Source of the DNA: CAUPWF01 sp036656615
Lineage (GTDB): Bacteria > Bacillota > Clostridia > Lachnospirales > Lachnospiraceae
Assembly (NCBI GenBank): GCA_036656615.1
Contig: JAVXHY010000006.1
Coordinates: forward strand, 1-64,000
Length of the DNA stretch: 64,000 nt
Direction of reading: 5' to 3'
In this document: positions 17,531 through 26,358 of the stretch, in pieces
Layout of the letters: the number at the start of each line of letters is the position of its first letter
Numbering within the stretch: the stretch's first letter is position 1
Program-made: the position numbers and the translations under genes
Notes under the pieces: generated by a model
Told to the model about the DNA's origin: nothing
What the model saw: only the letters and a program-made list of their open reading frames with translations
Database searches by the model: none

Positions 17531-19129
17531 ATGAAAAAACCAGGTAAAAAAATTAGCATTGTTTTGGCATTACTTATATTGGCATGTATATATTATTATA
17601 TATCATTGCCGGCATTGAATTTTCATTCTACAGATTTATGGTTTTTTATTATTTTCTTAATTGTGGTTATAATCGGGATATATATGTGGAGAAAACGGAT
17701 TGGAAGAGGTGAAATCCGGGAGTCGAAACCATTAAAAACTATGGTCGTTGCCTTGTTGGGTGTAGTAGTTATTTATTTAGTTGGGACATTGCTTTCCTCT
17801 CCAATTATTAATGCGAAAAAATACCAACAGTTACTGGATGTTAAAGAAGGAGAGTTCACAAAAGATATTGAAGAATTATCTTATGATCAGATTCCAATCT
17901 TGGATAAGGATTCGGCTACTTTATTGGGAAATCGTAAGATGGGAAGTATGGTAGATATGGTCTCTCAATTTGAAGTGGATGATATTTACACACAAATCAA
18001 CTACAAAAATAAACCCATGCGTGTTTCACCATTGAAATATGCCAGTACCATTAAGTGGATTACCAATCAATCAAAAGGAATACCGGCATATATAAGTATT
18101 GATATGACGACACAGTCAACAGAGTTAGTGAAGTTGAAGTCAGGAATTAAATATTCTACAAGCGAATTTTTTAATCGCAATATTTATCGCCATCTGAGAT
18201 TTAATTATCCAACTTATATTTTTAATGATTTGAGTTTTGAGATTGATGATGAGGGCGTTCCTTATTGGGTATGTCCAGTCAAAAAGTTTAACATTGGATT
18301 ATTCGGTGGGGAAACCATTGGCGGTGTGGTACTTTGTAATGCAGTTACAGGAGAAACCAAGGATTATAAGATTAAAGAAGCACCCGAATGGATAGACCGG
18401 GCATATTCAGCAGATTTATTAGTACAGTTATATGATTATTATGGTTCCTTGAAGCATGGATTCTTAAATAGTGTGTTAGGACAAAAAGATTGTCTGCAAA
18501 CTACAGAAGGATATAATTACCTTGCAATGGATGATGATGTTTGGGTATATACTGGTGTTACTTCAGTAAGTGGAGATCAGTCAAATGTTGGATTTGTTCT
18601 GATGAATCAACGTACTATGGAGACCAAATTTTATCCGGTAGAGGGTGCCAAAGAAGACTCGGCTATGTCTTCCGCAGAAGGACAGGTACAGAATTTGAAA
18701 TATAAAGCGACCTTCCCATTATTATTGAATACTTCTGGAGAACCGACCTATTTCATTGCCTTGAAAGACGATGCGGGATTGGTGAAAAAGTACGCTATGG
18801 TAAATGTAGCCAAATACCAATTAGTTGCAATTGGAGATACAGTCAGTGACTGTGAGACGGAATATAATAATCTGCTCCTTAAAAATGGTGTAACTGAGGT
18901 TGCCAAAGATGTAAGAGAAGTTAAGACAATGACGGGGAAAATAACTAAAATCGCACAAGGTGTTATTGAAGGAAATTCTCATTACTATATTATGCTAGAA
19001 GGATCAGAAGAAATATTTGATGTGTCTGTCGTAGATTATATTGATATTATCAGATATGAAGTTGGTCAGCAAATAACAGTAGAATATAAAGTGTCGGAAG
19101 ATTCTAATACTGTGCTTTCTCTAAAGTAA
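17531..19129 (+). CDS. Unrecognised multi-pass membrane protein with large soluble domain
   Basis: I do not recognise this 532-residue protein. It has three hydrophobic helices in the first 92 residues (about 9-29, 36-53 and 69-90), with short positively charged stretches between them. A soluble region of about 440 residues follows, without cysteine motifs or obvious catalytic signatures. The last 70 residues (TMTGKITKIAQG to the end) have the alternating beta pattern of a small barrel and could be an OB-like fold. An AAGGAGG site precedes the ATG. It is a single-gene unit between two terminators. By composition it belongs to the host genome. A role at the cell envelope is likely from the membrane anchor, but no function can be given. 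Confidence 0.8.
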   Translation: MKKPGKKISIVLALLILACIYYYISLPALNFHSTDLWFFIIFLIVVIIGIYMWRKRIGRGEIRESKPLKTMVVALLGVVVIYLVGTLLSSPIINAKKYQQLLDVKEGEFTKDIEELSYDQIPILDKDSATLLGNRKMGSMVDMVSQFEVDDIYTQINYKNKPMRVSPLKYASTIKWITNQSKGIPAYISIDMTTQSTELVKLKSGIKYSTSEFFNRNIYRHLRFNYPTYIFNDLSFEIDDEGVPYWVCPVKKFNIGLFGGETIGGVVLCNAVTGETKDYKIKEAPEWIDRAYSADLLVQLYDYYGSLKHGFLNSVLGQKDCLQTTEGYNYLAMDDDVWVYTGVTSVSGDQSNVGFVLMNQRTMETKFYPVEGAKEDSAMSSAEGQVQNLKYKATFPLLLNTSGEPTYFIALKDDAGLVKKYAMVNVAKYQLVAIGDTVSDCETEYNNLLLKNGVTEVAKDVREVKTMTGKITKIAQGVIEGNSHYYIMLEGSEEIFDVSVVDYIDIIRYEVGQQITVEYKVSEDSNTVLSLK

Positions 19130-19132
19130 TTA

Positions 19133-19177
19133 AAAAGAATAGCCTTGATGGACGAACCATCAGGGCTATTCTTTTTT
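19133..19177. terminator. Bidirectional terminator
   Basis: AAAGAATAGCC-TTGATGG pairs with CCATCAG-GGCTATTCTTT around a five-base loop, with A-rich and T-rich flanks. It serves the membrane protein gene on + and the small P-loop gene on -. Confidence 0.88.
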
Positions 19178-19183
19178 CAATTA

Positions 19184-19606
19184 CTAGTTTAAAATTGAAC
19201 AGTCAGTCATATCAAGATGACTTAATTCCGTTTTTTCTACACTGCAGCTTACGAAAAATTCAACTGTGTCTTCTTTGGAAATTAATTTCAAGCGTTCAAT
19301 AAATTTTGGTAGATTCTCGGAAGAAATATTGGCATGCTTTAAGATACCATCGATAAAGACTACCTGAATGTCATGATTACAACTAATCATTCCGTAAATG
19401 AATCCTATGTACTCATCAATATTGGTAATTGCCTCATAATCTGCCATACAGATCACACGAATATCATGTGTCAAATTAGAAGTTTCCTTGTGACTCTTTT
19501 TGATAAAAACTACATTCCCGTCGTACTCTTTGACAGATTTGTTTGCTAAATCCATCATTTGTTGTGTTTTGCCGCATCCTTTAGGACCGATTAATAAATT
19601 CACCAT
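19184..19606 (-). CDS. Small P-loop NTPase-like protein, function unknown
   Basis: A 140-residue protein that begins with a clear Walker A motif, GPKGCGKT (residues 7-14). A hydrophobic strand ending in aspartate, VVFIDG (about residues 103-108), may be the Walker B site. There are no transmembrane segments. It is too short for a typical AAA or ABC domain, and no sensor or signature motif is visible. It resembles small ATPase-like proteins that some pipelines label as twitching-motility or thymidine-kinase-like, but I would not assign either. It is convergent with the 532-residue membrane protein and divergent from leuS. AAAGGAG lies just before its start. Confidence 0.75.
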   Translation of the reverse strand: MVNLLIGPKGCGKTQQMMDLANKSVKEYDGNVVFIKKSHKETSNLTHDIRVICMADYEAITNIDEYIGFIYGMISCNHDIQVVFIDGILKHANISSENLPKFIERLKLISKEDTVEFFVSCSVEKTELSHLDMTDCSILN

Positions 19607-19758
19607 AGCAAAATCTCCTTTATGTGTTTTCTTTTCGTACCCCTGTACTGTTTGACTTGTAACTATTATACATCAAAAGCCATAATTGGGCAACCTAAGA
19701 ATAAATATAATTTATGCAGTTTTTACAAAATCAAGATATATTTTTTGGAGGGATTTTC

Positions 19759-19786
19759 TTGACAAATGAACACCATGTGATACAAT
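19759..19786 (+). promoter_or_regulatory. Promoter of leuS
   Basis: TTGACA at 19759-19764 and TACAAT at 19781-19786 with a 16-base spacer. The leader to the leuS start is only about 70 bases and shows no T-box sequence. Confidence 0.75.
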
Positions 19787-19862
19787 TACTACTAGCGTAC
19801 AAGGATATGAGTGTGCCTTTTTTAAGGGATACAAGGCTATTGCAATTAGGAGGAAATAAGAG

Positions 19863-22280
19863 ATGACAACACCATATAATCACAAAGCAATTGAAAAAAA
19901 ATGGCGTAATAACTGGAAAGAGAATCCAGTCAATGTTAAAGAAGATGAGAATGGAAAAAGAGAGAAGTATTATTGTCTGGACATGTTTCCATATCCATCA
20001 GGGAATGGACTTCATGTGGGGCATTGGAGAGGTTATGTCATCAGTGATGTGTGGAGTCGTTATAAATTATTGCAAGGCTATTATATCGTTCACCCAATGG
20101 GATGGGATGCATTTGGTTTACCAGCAGAGAATTATGCTATCAAAATGGGGGTCCATCCGGCCAAATCAACAGCAGAGAATGTAGAGAATATCAAAAGACA
20201 AATAGATGAAATTGCAGCATTATATGATTGGGATATGGAAGTGAATACCACAGATCCTGATTTTTATAAGTGGACACAATGGATATTTGTAAAAATGTTT
20301 AAAGCTGGTCTTGCTTATGAGAAAGAATTCCCGATTAATTGGTGTCCATCCTGTAAAACAGGTCTTGCCAATGAAGAGGTGGTAGGTGGACAATGTGAAC
20401 GATGTGGTACAGAAGTCACAAAGAAAAACCTTCGTCAATGGATGTTGAAGATTACAGCTTATGCAGAACGCTTATTGACAGATCTTGACAAATTAGATTG
20501 GCCAGATAAAGTAAAGAAGATGCAGTCAGACTGGATTGGTAAGAGTTATGGTGCAGAGGTTGATTTTACGGTAGACGGTTCAGAGGATAAGATTACGGTA
20601 TATACTACAAGACCGGATACTCTTTATGGTGCTACATTTATGGTTTTGGCACCGGAACATGAAATGGCCAAGGGGTTGGCAAATAGTGAAACCAAGGAAG
20701 CTGTAGAGGAGTATATCATGAAAGCTTCTATGCGCTCATCGGTAGATCGTTTACAAGATAAAGAAAAGACAGGGGTATTTACTGGTAGTTATGCAGTGAA
20801 TCCAATCAATGGTGCTTTAGTTCCTATTTGGTTATCGGATTATGTATTGGCAGACTATGGGACGGGAGCAATTATGTGTGTGCCTGCACATGATGATCGA
20901 GACTTTGATTTTGCAACGAAATTTCAAATTCCAATTATTGAAGTAATTTCGGAAGATGGAAGCTGTCATGATATGAAAGAAGCTTATACAGGCTCTGGAT
21001 ATATGGTTAATTCCGGAGAATGGACAGGTATGAATTCGGAAGAGATCAAAGAAAAAGCACCATTTATTATGGAAGAACGTGGGATTGGAAAAGCAACCAC
21101 GAATTATAAATTAAGAGACTGGGTATTCTCTCGTCAACGGTATTGGGGAGAGCCTATTCCAATTATTCACTGTCCAAAGTGTGGAAATGTTCCGGTTCCA
21201 GAAGACCAGCTGCCACTTAGACTTCCGGAAGTTGAGACTTATGAACCTACCGGAACAGGTGAATCTCCATTAGCAGGAATTGATGAATGGGTCAATACAA
21301 GCTGTCCGGTATGTGGAATGCCAGCAAAGCGAGAGACGAACACCATGCCTCAATGGGCGGGCTCTTCTTGGTATTTCTTACGATATGTGGATAATCATAA
21401 CTCGGAAGAGTTAGTATCCAAAGAAAAAGCAGCGGAAATGCTCCCAGTAGATATGTATATTGGTGGAGTAGAACATGCAGTGCTTCATTTACTATACTCA
21501 CGTTTCTATACCAAATTCTTGAATGATATTGGTGCAGTTGATTTTGATGAACCATTTGTCAAATTATTTAATCAGGGAATGATTACCGGGAAGAATGGTA
21601 ATAAAATGAGCAAATCCAAAGGGAATGTAGTATCGCCGGATGATCTGGTAAGGGATTATGGGTGTGATTCCCTAAGAATGTATGAGTTATTTGTTGGACC
21701 ACCAGAATTGGATGCAGAATGGGATGATCGAGGAATAGATGGTGTATATCGCTTCTTAAATCGTCTGTGGAATCTGGTAGAAGATAGCAGAAAATCAAAG
21801 GTACCGGCATCCAAAGAAATGATTAAGTTACGAAATAAAATGGTGAAAGATATTACCACGCGTTTGGAAAGCTTTAGCTTAAATACAGTTATTTCTGGAT
21901 TCATGGAATACAATAATAAGCTGATTGATATTGGGAAAAAAGCAGGTGGTGTGGATTTGGAGACCATTGGTAATATTGCCATATTATTAGCCCCATTTGC
22001 ACCTCATATGGCAGAAGAAATTTGGCAGCAAATAGGTCATGATACTTCTGTTTTCAAAGCAAAATGGCCAACATATGATGAAGCTTTAATGAAAGATGAT
22101 GAAATTGATATAGCAGTACAAATTAATGGAAAAACTAGAAATGTAATCACGGTGCCAGCAGATATTTCTAAAGAAGAAGTAATTGCAGCTGGAAAAGCAG
22201 CAGTAACAGAAAAATTAACCAAAACTATTGTAAAAGAAATTTATGTACCAGGCAGGATTGTTAATATTGTAATGAAATAA
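19863..22280 (+). CDS. leuS: Leucyl-tRNA synthetase
   Basis: The 805-residue class I synthetase has HVGH in YPSGNGLHVGHWRGY near residue 47 and KMSKS in NKMSKSKGN near residue 581. The editing (CP1) domain is between them (TTRPDTLYGATF near residue 245), and there are two zinc-type cysteine clusters, CPSCKTG near residue 160 and CPKCGNVP near residue 439. Length is normal for bacterial LeuRS. The AGGAGG site is 8 bases before ATG. It charges tRNA-Leu and proofreads norvaline and isoleucine. No T-box is visible upstream although such leaders are common for this gene in Firmicutes. Confidence 0.97.
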   Translation: MTTPYNHKAIEKKWRNNWKENPVNVKEDENGKREKYYCLDMFPYPSGNGLHVGHWRGYVISDVWSRYKLLQGYYIVHPMGWDAFGLPAENYAIKMGVHPAKSTAENVENIKRQIDEIAALYDWDMEVNTTDPDFYKWTQWIFVKMFKAGLAYEKEFPINWCPSCKTGLANEEVVGGQCERCGTEVTKKNLRQWMLKITAYAERLLTDLDKLDWPDKVKKMQSDWIGKSYGAEVDFTVDGSEDKITVYTTRPDTLYGATFMVLAPEHEMAKGLANSETKEAVEEYIMKASMRSSVDRLQDKEKTGVFTGSYAVNPINGALVPIWLSDYVLADYGTGAIMCVPAHDDRDFDFATKFQIPIIEVISEDGSCHDMKEAYTGSGYMVNSGEWTGMNSEEIKEKAPFIMEERGIGKATTNYKLRDWVFSRQRYWGEPIPIIHCPKCGNVPVPEDQLPLRLPEVETYEPTGTGESPLAGIDEWVNTSCPVCGMPAKRETNTMPQWAGSSWYFLRYVDNHNSEELVSKEKAAEMLPVDMYIGGVEHAVLHLLYSRFYTKFLNDIGAVDFDEPFVKLFNQGMITGKNGNKMSKSKGNVVSPDDLVRDYGCDSLRMYELFVGPPELDAEWDDRGIDGVYRFLNRLWNLVEDSRKSKVPASKEMIKLRNKMVKDITTRLESFSLNTVISGFMEYNNKLIDIGKKAGGVDLETIGNIAILLAPFAPHMAEEIWQQIGHDTSVFKAKWPTYDEALMKDDEIDIAVQINGKTRNVITVPADISKEEVIAAGKAAVTEKLTKTIVKEIYVPGRIVNIVMK

Positions 22281-22303
22281 GATAGAAATAATTCTTATAA
22301 ACT

Positions 22304-22332
22304 ATGGAGAAGAGCAATCTTCTCCATTTTGC
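22304..22332 (+). terminator. Terminator after leuS
   Basis: ATGGAGAAG and CTTCTCCAT form a 9-base-pair stem followed by TTTTGCTC. The T tract is short, so it may be leaky. Confidence 0.65.
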
Positions 22333-22384
22333 TCGTTGTATAGATTGATTGAAGTTAACAGGTGAATTAGGAGGGAGAAATAAG

Positions 22385-23704
22385 ATGTATGAGAAAATAA
22401 CGAAAGAGCTGATTTCATTTATTGAGAAAAGTCCCAGCTGTTATCACGTGATTTATAATATGAAGGAAATGTTGATAAAGAAGGGATTTATGGAACTTAT
22501 GGAAAGTGAAGCTTGGATTTTGAAACCGGGTGGAAACTACTTTGTTATACGTGGAGGGTCTTCTATTATAGCCTTTAAGATTCCTGAAAAGGAATACAAA
22601 GGATTCCAAATTATTGCTAGTCATAGTGATTTTCCTACTTTCAAAATCAAGGAACATGCAGAGATAGAGACCGAACATCAGTATACGAAGCTTAATGTAG
22701 AAAAATACGGGGGTGTACTTTGTGCCCCTTGGTTTGACAGACCACTATCGGTAGCAGGTAGAATCATGGTGAAAGAAGAAGGGAAAATCATTACTAAATT
22801 GATAGATGTGGATCGGGATTTGGTTCTTATTCCAAGTCTTGCCATTCATTTAAATCGCGAAGTAAATGACGGATATAAGTATAATCCACAAGTTGATATG
22901 CTTCCGCTATACGGGGGTGACGACGCAAAGGATACATTCTTAGAGCATATTGGGCAAGCTGGAAAAGTAGAAAGTAAGAATATTCTCAGTACGGATTTAT
23001 TTCTATATAATCGAATGAAAGCATGTATTTGGGGTGCGAAAAAAGAATTTATATCAAGTGCAAGATTGGATGATTTACAATGTGCGTTTGCTTCCTTGAC
23101 TGGCTTTCTAAAGGAATCAAATGCAAAGAATATTGCAGTACATTGCGTGTTGGACAATGAAGAAGTAGGAAGTACCACGAAACAAGGCGCTGCATCCACA
23201 TTCTTAAAGGATATATTACAACGAATCAATCGAGGGATGGGAAGAACGGAAGAAGCATACCATATGTCATTAGCCAAAAGCTTTATGCTCTCAGCAGATA
23301 ATGCTCATGCGGTACATCCAAATCAGATGGACAAAGCAGATCCCACCAATCGACCTTATCTAAATGGTGGTGTTGTCATTAAATATAGTGCAAATCAAAA
23401 ATATACTACAGATGCAGTATCAGCAGCAATTTTTAAAGATATTTGTACCCATGCGAAGGTTCCTTGCCAATCATTCGCTAACCGTTCAGATATGCCGGGA
23501 GGATCTACACTTGGAAATATAGCTAATACTCAGGTGTCTATACATACGGTGGATATTGGGGCTCCCCAGCTTGCGATGCATTCACCTTATGAAACAAGTG
23601 GTATTAAGGATACCTATTATTTGACCAAGGCAGCAGAAGCATTCTTTCGGTCTGATATTAGTATAGAAGCGGAACAGTGTAGTGTTACTTATGAAAAATT
23701 ATAG
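22385..23704 (+). CDS. M18 family aminopeptidase
   Basis: This 439-residue protein is an M18 (aspartyl/aminopeptidase I-like) metallopeptidase. The metal-binding histidine is in ASHSDFPTFK near residue 79. DNEEVGS near residue 256 holds the catalytic Glu pair, and the C-terminal half has LSADNAHAVHPNQ and HSPYETS with further ligands. It removes N-terminal acidic or neutral residues from peptides in the cytoplasm. ATG 22385 is chosen because GGAGGGAGA lies upstream; the frame is open from 22349 but has no better site. It is 105 bases upstream of the homoserine dehydrogenase start and may be read with it. Confidence 0.92.
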   Translation: MYEKITKELISFIEKSPSCYHVIYNMKEMLIKKGFMELMESEAWILKPGGNYFVIRGGSSIIAFKIPEKEYKGFQIIASHSDFPTFKIKEHAEIETEHQYTKLNVEKYGGVLCAPWFDRPLSVAGRIMVKEEGKIITKLIDVDRDLVLIPSLAIHLNREVNDGYKYNPQVDMLPLYGGDDAKDTFLEHIGQAGKVESKNILSTDLFLYNRMKACIWGAKKEFISSARLDDLQCAFASLTGFLKESNAKNIAVHCVLDNEEVGSTTKQGAASTFLKDILQRINRGMGRTEEAYHMSLAKSFMLSADNAHAVHPNQMDKADPTNRPYLNGGVVIKYSANQKYTTDAVSAAIFKDICTHAKVPCQSFANRSDMPGGSTLGNIANTQVSIHTVDIGAPQLAMHSPYETSGIKDTYYLTKAAEAFFRSDISIEAEQCSVTYEKL

Positions 23705-23809
23705 TTTTATCAAAAAGTGTATGCAAGAGAAAGAGGAATGTGTTATACTGAAACACATAGTCGAAAAAACAGCATGAGATGCAGTGAAGGGGAAAAGGAG
23801 AGTAGTGAT

Positions 23810-25096
23810 ATGGAAGGAAAAAAACCTGTTAAAGTAGCTTTATTGGGATTGGGTACAGTAGGTACCGGTGTATACAAATTATTGAATCTTCGTAAAGATG
23901 AGATGGTATACAAGATAGGAACCAATGTGGAATTGACAAAAATACTGGTGCATCAAATAGATAAGCCCAGAGCGGGAATTGACCAGTCAATTCTAACCAA
24001 TCAGTGGAAAGATATCATAGAAGATGAAGAAATTGATATTGTAATTGAGGTAATGGGTGGAATTGAACCTGCCAAAACGTACATATTAGAGGCTTTGAAT
24101 TCGGGCAAAAATGTAGTGACAGCAAATAAAGATTTGATAGCAGAGTATGGGAAGGAATTATTGGATGCAGCTCAAAACAATGGAGTTGACTTTTTATTTG
24201 AAGCGTCAGTTGCAGGCGGAATACCGATTATTCGTCCATTGAAACAATGTCTTGCAGGAAATGAAATTACAGAAGTAGTAGGAATTGTTAATGGAACAAC
24301 AAATTACATTCTTACAAAAATGGCAGAAGAAAAAATGGATTTTAAAGATGCACTTGAAAAAGCTACAGAATTAGGATATGCAGAGTTGGATCCTACGGCT
24401 GATATAGAAGGATTGGATGCAGGGCGAAAAGTAGCAATTATGGCATCCATAGCATTTCATTCTAGAGTTGTGTTTGGAGATGTGTATACAGAAGGAATTA
24501 CAAAAATAACAGCTAGGGATATGGAATATGCAAAAGAATTTGGCTGTGTTATCAAGCTTCTAGGAGTGGCAAGAGACAGCAAAGAGGGAATGGAAATGGC
24601 TGTTTATCCTATGTTGATTGGAAAAGAACATCCTCTTGCTTCTGTAAGGGACTCCTTTAATGCGGTATTTGTTCATGGGGATGCAGTAGGAGATACTATG
24701 TATTATGGCAGAGGTGCAGGTGAATTGCCTACAGCAAGTGCTATTGTAGGTGATGTGATAGATGTGGCAAGGGACTTGGAATATAACTGCAATGGCAGGA
24801 TCAGCTGTTCTTGTTATATGAATAAGAAAATCAAAGAAATTGGTGAGATTGAGAATAAAAATTATCTTCGTATGCAGGTAGAAGATCATCCAGGTGTGCT
24901 ATCGAATGTTGCAAGCATTTTGGCAAGGTATCAGGTTAGTATTGATAAAGTGACCCAAAAAAGACATTGTGAAGGAGAAGCGGAAATTGTAATTATAACA
25001 GATCGAGTTAGGGAGAAGGATTTTCAAAAGGCCATACAAGAATTGGAAGGGATATCAATTATTCGAAAAGTCAGTAGTGTAATTCGGGTGTTTTAA
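23810..25096 (+). CDS. hom: Homoserine dehydrogenase
   Basis: A 428-residue enzyme with an N-terminal NAD(P) Rossmann motif GLGTVGTGVY near residue 13 and the catalytic region VNGTTNYIL near residue 165. ELDPTADIEGLDA lies near residue 190, and a C-terminal ACT domain (about 350-428, LRMQVEDHPGVLSNVA) probably gives threonine feedback control. It reduces aspartate semialdehyde to homoserine, feeding threonine and methionine synthesis. ATG 23810 is preferred because AAGGAG is 9 bases upstream; the frame is open from 23717. The folT promoter begins immediately after its stop. Confidence 0.95.
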   Translation: MEGKKPVKVALLGLGTVGTGVYKLLNLRKDEMVYKIGTNVELTKILVHQIDKPRAGIDQSILTNQWKDIIEDEEIDIVIEVMGGIEPAKTYILEALNSGKNVVTANKDLIAEYGKELLDAAQNNGVDFLFEASVAGGIPIIRPLKQCLAGNEITEVVGIVNGTTNYILTKMAEEKMDFKDALEKATELGYAELDPTADIEGLDAGRKVAIMASIAFHSRVVFGDVYTEGITKITARDMEYAKEFGCVIKLLGVARDSKEGMEMAVYPMLIGKEHPLASVRDSFNAVFVHGDAVGDTMYYGRGAGELPTASAIVGDVIDVARDLEYNCNGRISCSCYMNKKIKEIGEIENKNYLRMQVEDHPGVLSNVASILARYQVSIDKVTQKRHCEGEAEIVIITDRVREKDFQKAIQELEGISIIRKVSSVIRVF

Positions 25097-25097
25097 C

Positions 25098-25126
25098 TTG
25101 CACCGACCCTTGTTTTGTGATACAAT
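25098..25126 (+). promoter_or_regulatory. Promoter of the folate operon
   Basis: TTGCAC at 25098-25103 and TACAAT at 25121-25126 are separated by 17 bases, starting two bases after the hom stop codon. It drives the riboswitch leader. Confidence 0.75.
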
Positions 25127-25148
25127 TTTTTTGTAACAATACAGATTA

Positions 25149-25266
25149 AAGAGAGCAGAGTAGGAATATGTGCGTTAAGTGCCGATTGGACGGGGAGTTG
25201 CCAATGGGACGAAAAACATTAGTTTTTTATAATGTTTGCGGTACATGTTCTGCATCCCGCTGTTAC
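25149..25266 (+). ncRNA. Tetrahydrofolate (THF, folT-type) riboswitch
   Basis: The leader contains the conserved blocks of the folT/THF riboswitch in order: GAGAGCAGAGTAGG (25151-25164), GCGTTAAGTGCCG (25172-25184), GGGACGAA (25206-25213), TTTGCGGTACATG (25235-25247) and CTGCATCCCGCTG (25250-25262). The position directly upstream of folT, thyA and folA matches the known class. It should bind reduced folates and lower expression when folate is plentiful. The outer stem edges are approximate. Confidence 0.87.
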
Positions 25267-25280
25267 GCATAGAGATATGA

Positions 25281-25332
25281 AAATACCTTCTATGAGTAGC
25301 GTAGGACTACTTGCTAAGGAGGTATTTTTTTT
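25281..25332 (+). terminator. Riboswitch expression platform: terminator stem that includes the folT ribosome binding site
   Basis: AATACCTTCT (25281-25290) pairs with AGGAGGTATT (25317-25326) in a 10-base-pair stem with one G-T wobble, with an inner AGTAG/CTACT stem. Eight T or so follow directly, ending at the GTG start. The same stem holds the AGGAGG ribosome binding site, so it could block both transcription and translation when formed. Confidence 0.8.
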
Positions 25333-25908
25333 GTGAAGAAATTGAAGCAACAGTTTTTAGATTCCTGGCATGAATTAAAAAGCATTCGGACACTTGTAAT
25401 TACGTCCATGCTAATGGCAATTGCAGTGGTACTTGGATTTTATACTCTGCAATTATCAGAGTATCTTAAAATCGGATTTTCTTTTATTGCCAATGAACTG
25501 GTTGGCATGTTATTTGGCCCAGTTGTTGGCGGGCTAATGGCAGGAGGAGCCGATATCCTTAAATTTTTAGTAAAGCCAACAGGTCCGTTTTTCTTTGGAT
25601 TTACTTTAAATGCAATATTAGCAGGAATTATTTATGGTATGTTTCTCTATAAGAGACCTATTAGCTTGAAACGTATTATTATGGCTAATGCCACTGTATC
25701 AGTACTTGTGAATATGCTTTTGGCAACTTACTATATTGCCATTCTTTATGGAACACCATTTATGGTGCTTTTCCCGGTAAGAGCATTTAAGCAACTCATT
25801 ATGCTGCCAGTGGAAGTGATGCTTTATTATGTAACAGCAAAGGCATTGCAGAGAACAAATATACTTTCAGAGCTACGGGCAGAAAAGGCGAATTATAAGG
25901 AGCGATGA
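25333..25908 (+). CDS. folT: Folate ECF transporter S component FolT
   Basis: A 191-residue membrane protein with about six hydrophobic helices typical of ECF transporter substrate-binding subunits. The FolT-like start segment (LVITSMLMAIAVVLGF) and a KFLVKPTGPFFFGF stretch support folate specificity. It works with the shared energising module EcfAA'T, which is not in this window. The start is GTG at 25333, directly after the T tract of the riboswitch terminator, with AAGGAGG at 25316-25322. The THF riboswitch and the thyA and folA genes downstream make the substrate assignment strong. The stop is 4 bases before the marR-type gene. Confidence 0.92.
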   Translation: MKKLKQQFLDSWHELKSIRTLVITSMLMAIAVVLGFYTLQLSEYLKIGFSFIANELVGMLFGPVVGGLMAGGADILKFLVKPTGPFFFGFTLNAILAGIIYGMFLYKRPISLKRIIMANATVSVLVNMLLATYYIAILYGTPFMVLFPVRAFKQLIMLPVEVMLYYVTAKALQRTNILSELRAEKANYKER

Positions 25909-25911
25909 AGC

Positions 25912-26340
25912 ATGGAAGACAAAATATCGATTGGTTTGATGGTCAAAAGTATCTATAATGTATATGAAAAAGATTTGAATCACAAATTAAGAACGATTGG
26001 GATTACAGCATCCCAATCGGCAGTTCTAAATTATTTATTATATACGAATAGAGAATTTGTGAACCAAAGAGATATTGAACATTATTTAAACCTTAGAAAT
26101 CCTACCGTGACTGGACTTTTAAAACGACTGGATGAAAAAGGGTTTGTTTTGTGTGTGCCAAATATGCAGGACAAACGCTGCAAAAATGTGCATTTAACAG
26201 AAAAAGCATATGACATTCAAAAAAGGATGGAAGCAGACCGAAAGCAGCTAGACAAGGTTCTTTTGCGAGGCATGACAAAAAAAGAAATGGAAGCTTTTCG
26301 GAAATCGTTAACGAAAGTATTTAATAATATAGCGGAGTAG
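25912..26340 (+). CDS. MarR-family transcriptional regulator
   Basis: The 142-residue protein has the MarR winged helix layout, with the recognition region around residues 55-90 (VNQRDIEHYLNLRNPTVTG and the wing near DKRCKN). It is embedded between folT and thyA with only a few bases on the 5' side, so it is co-transcribed under the THF riboswitch. It could fine-tune folate genes or autoregulate, or be a passenger; the sequence shows no operator that would decide this. The ligand is unknown. Confidence 0.88.
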   Translation: MEDKISIGLMVKSIYNVYEKDLNHKLRTIGITASQSAVLNYLLYTNREFVNQRDIEHYLNLRNPTVTGLLKRLDEKGFVLCVPNMQDKRCKNVHLTEKAYDIQKRMEADRKQLDKVLLRGMTKKEMEAFRKSLTKVFNNIAE

Positions 26341-26358
26341 TTGATAGGAGGATAAGAC

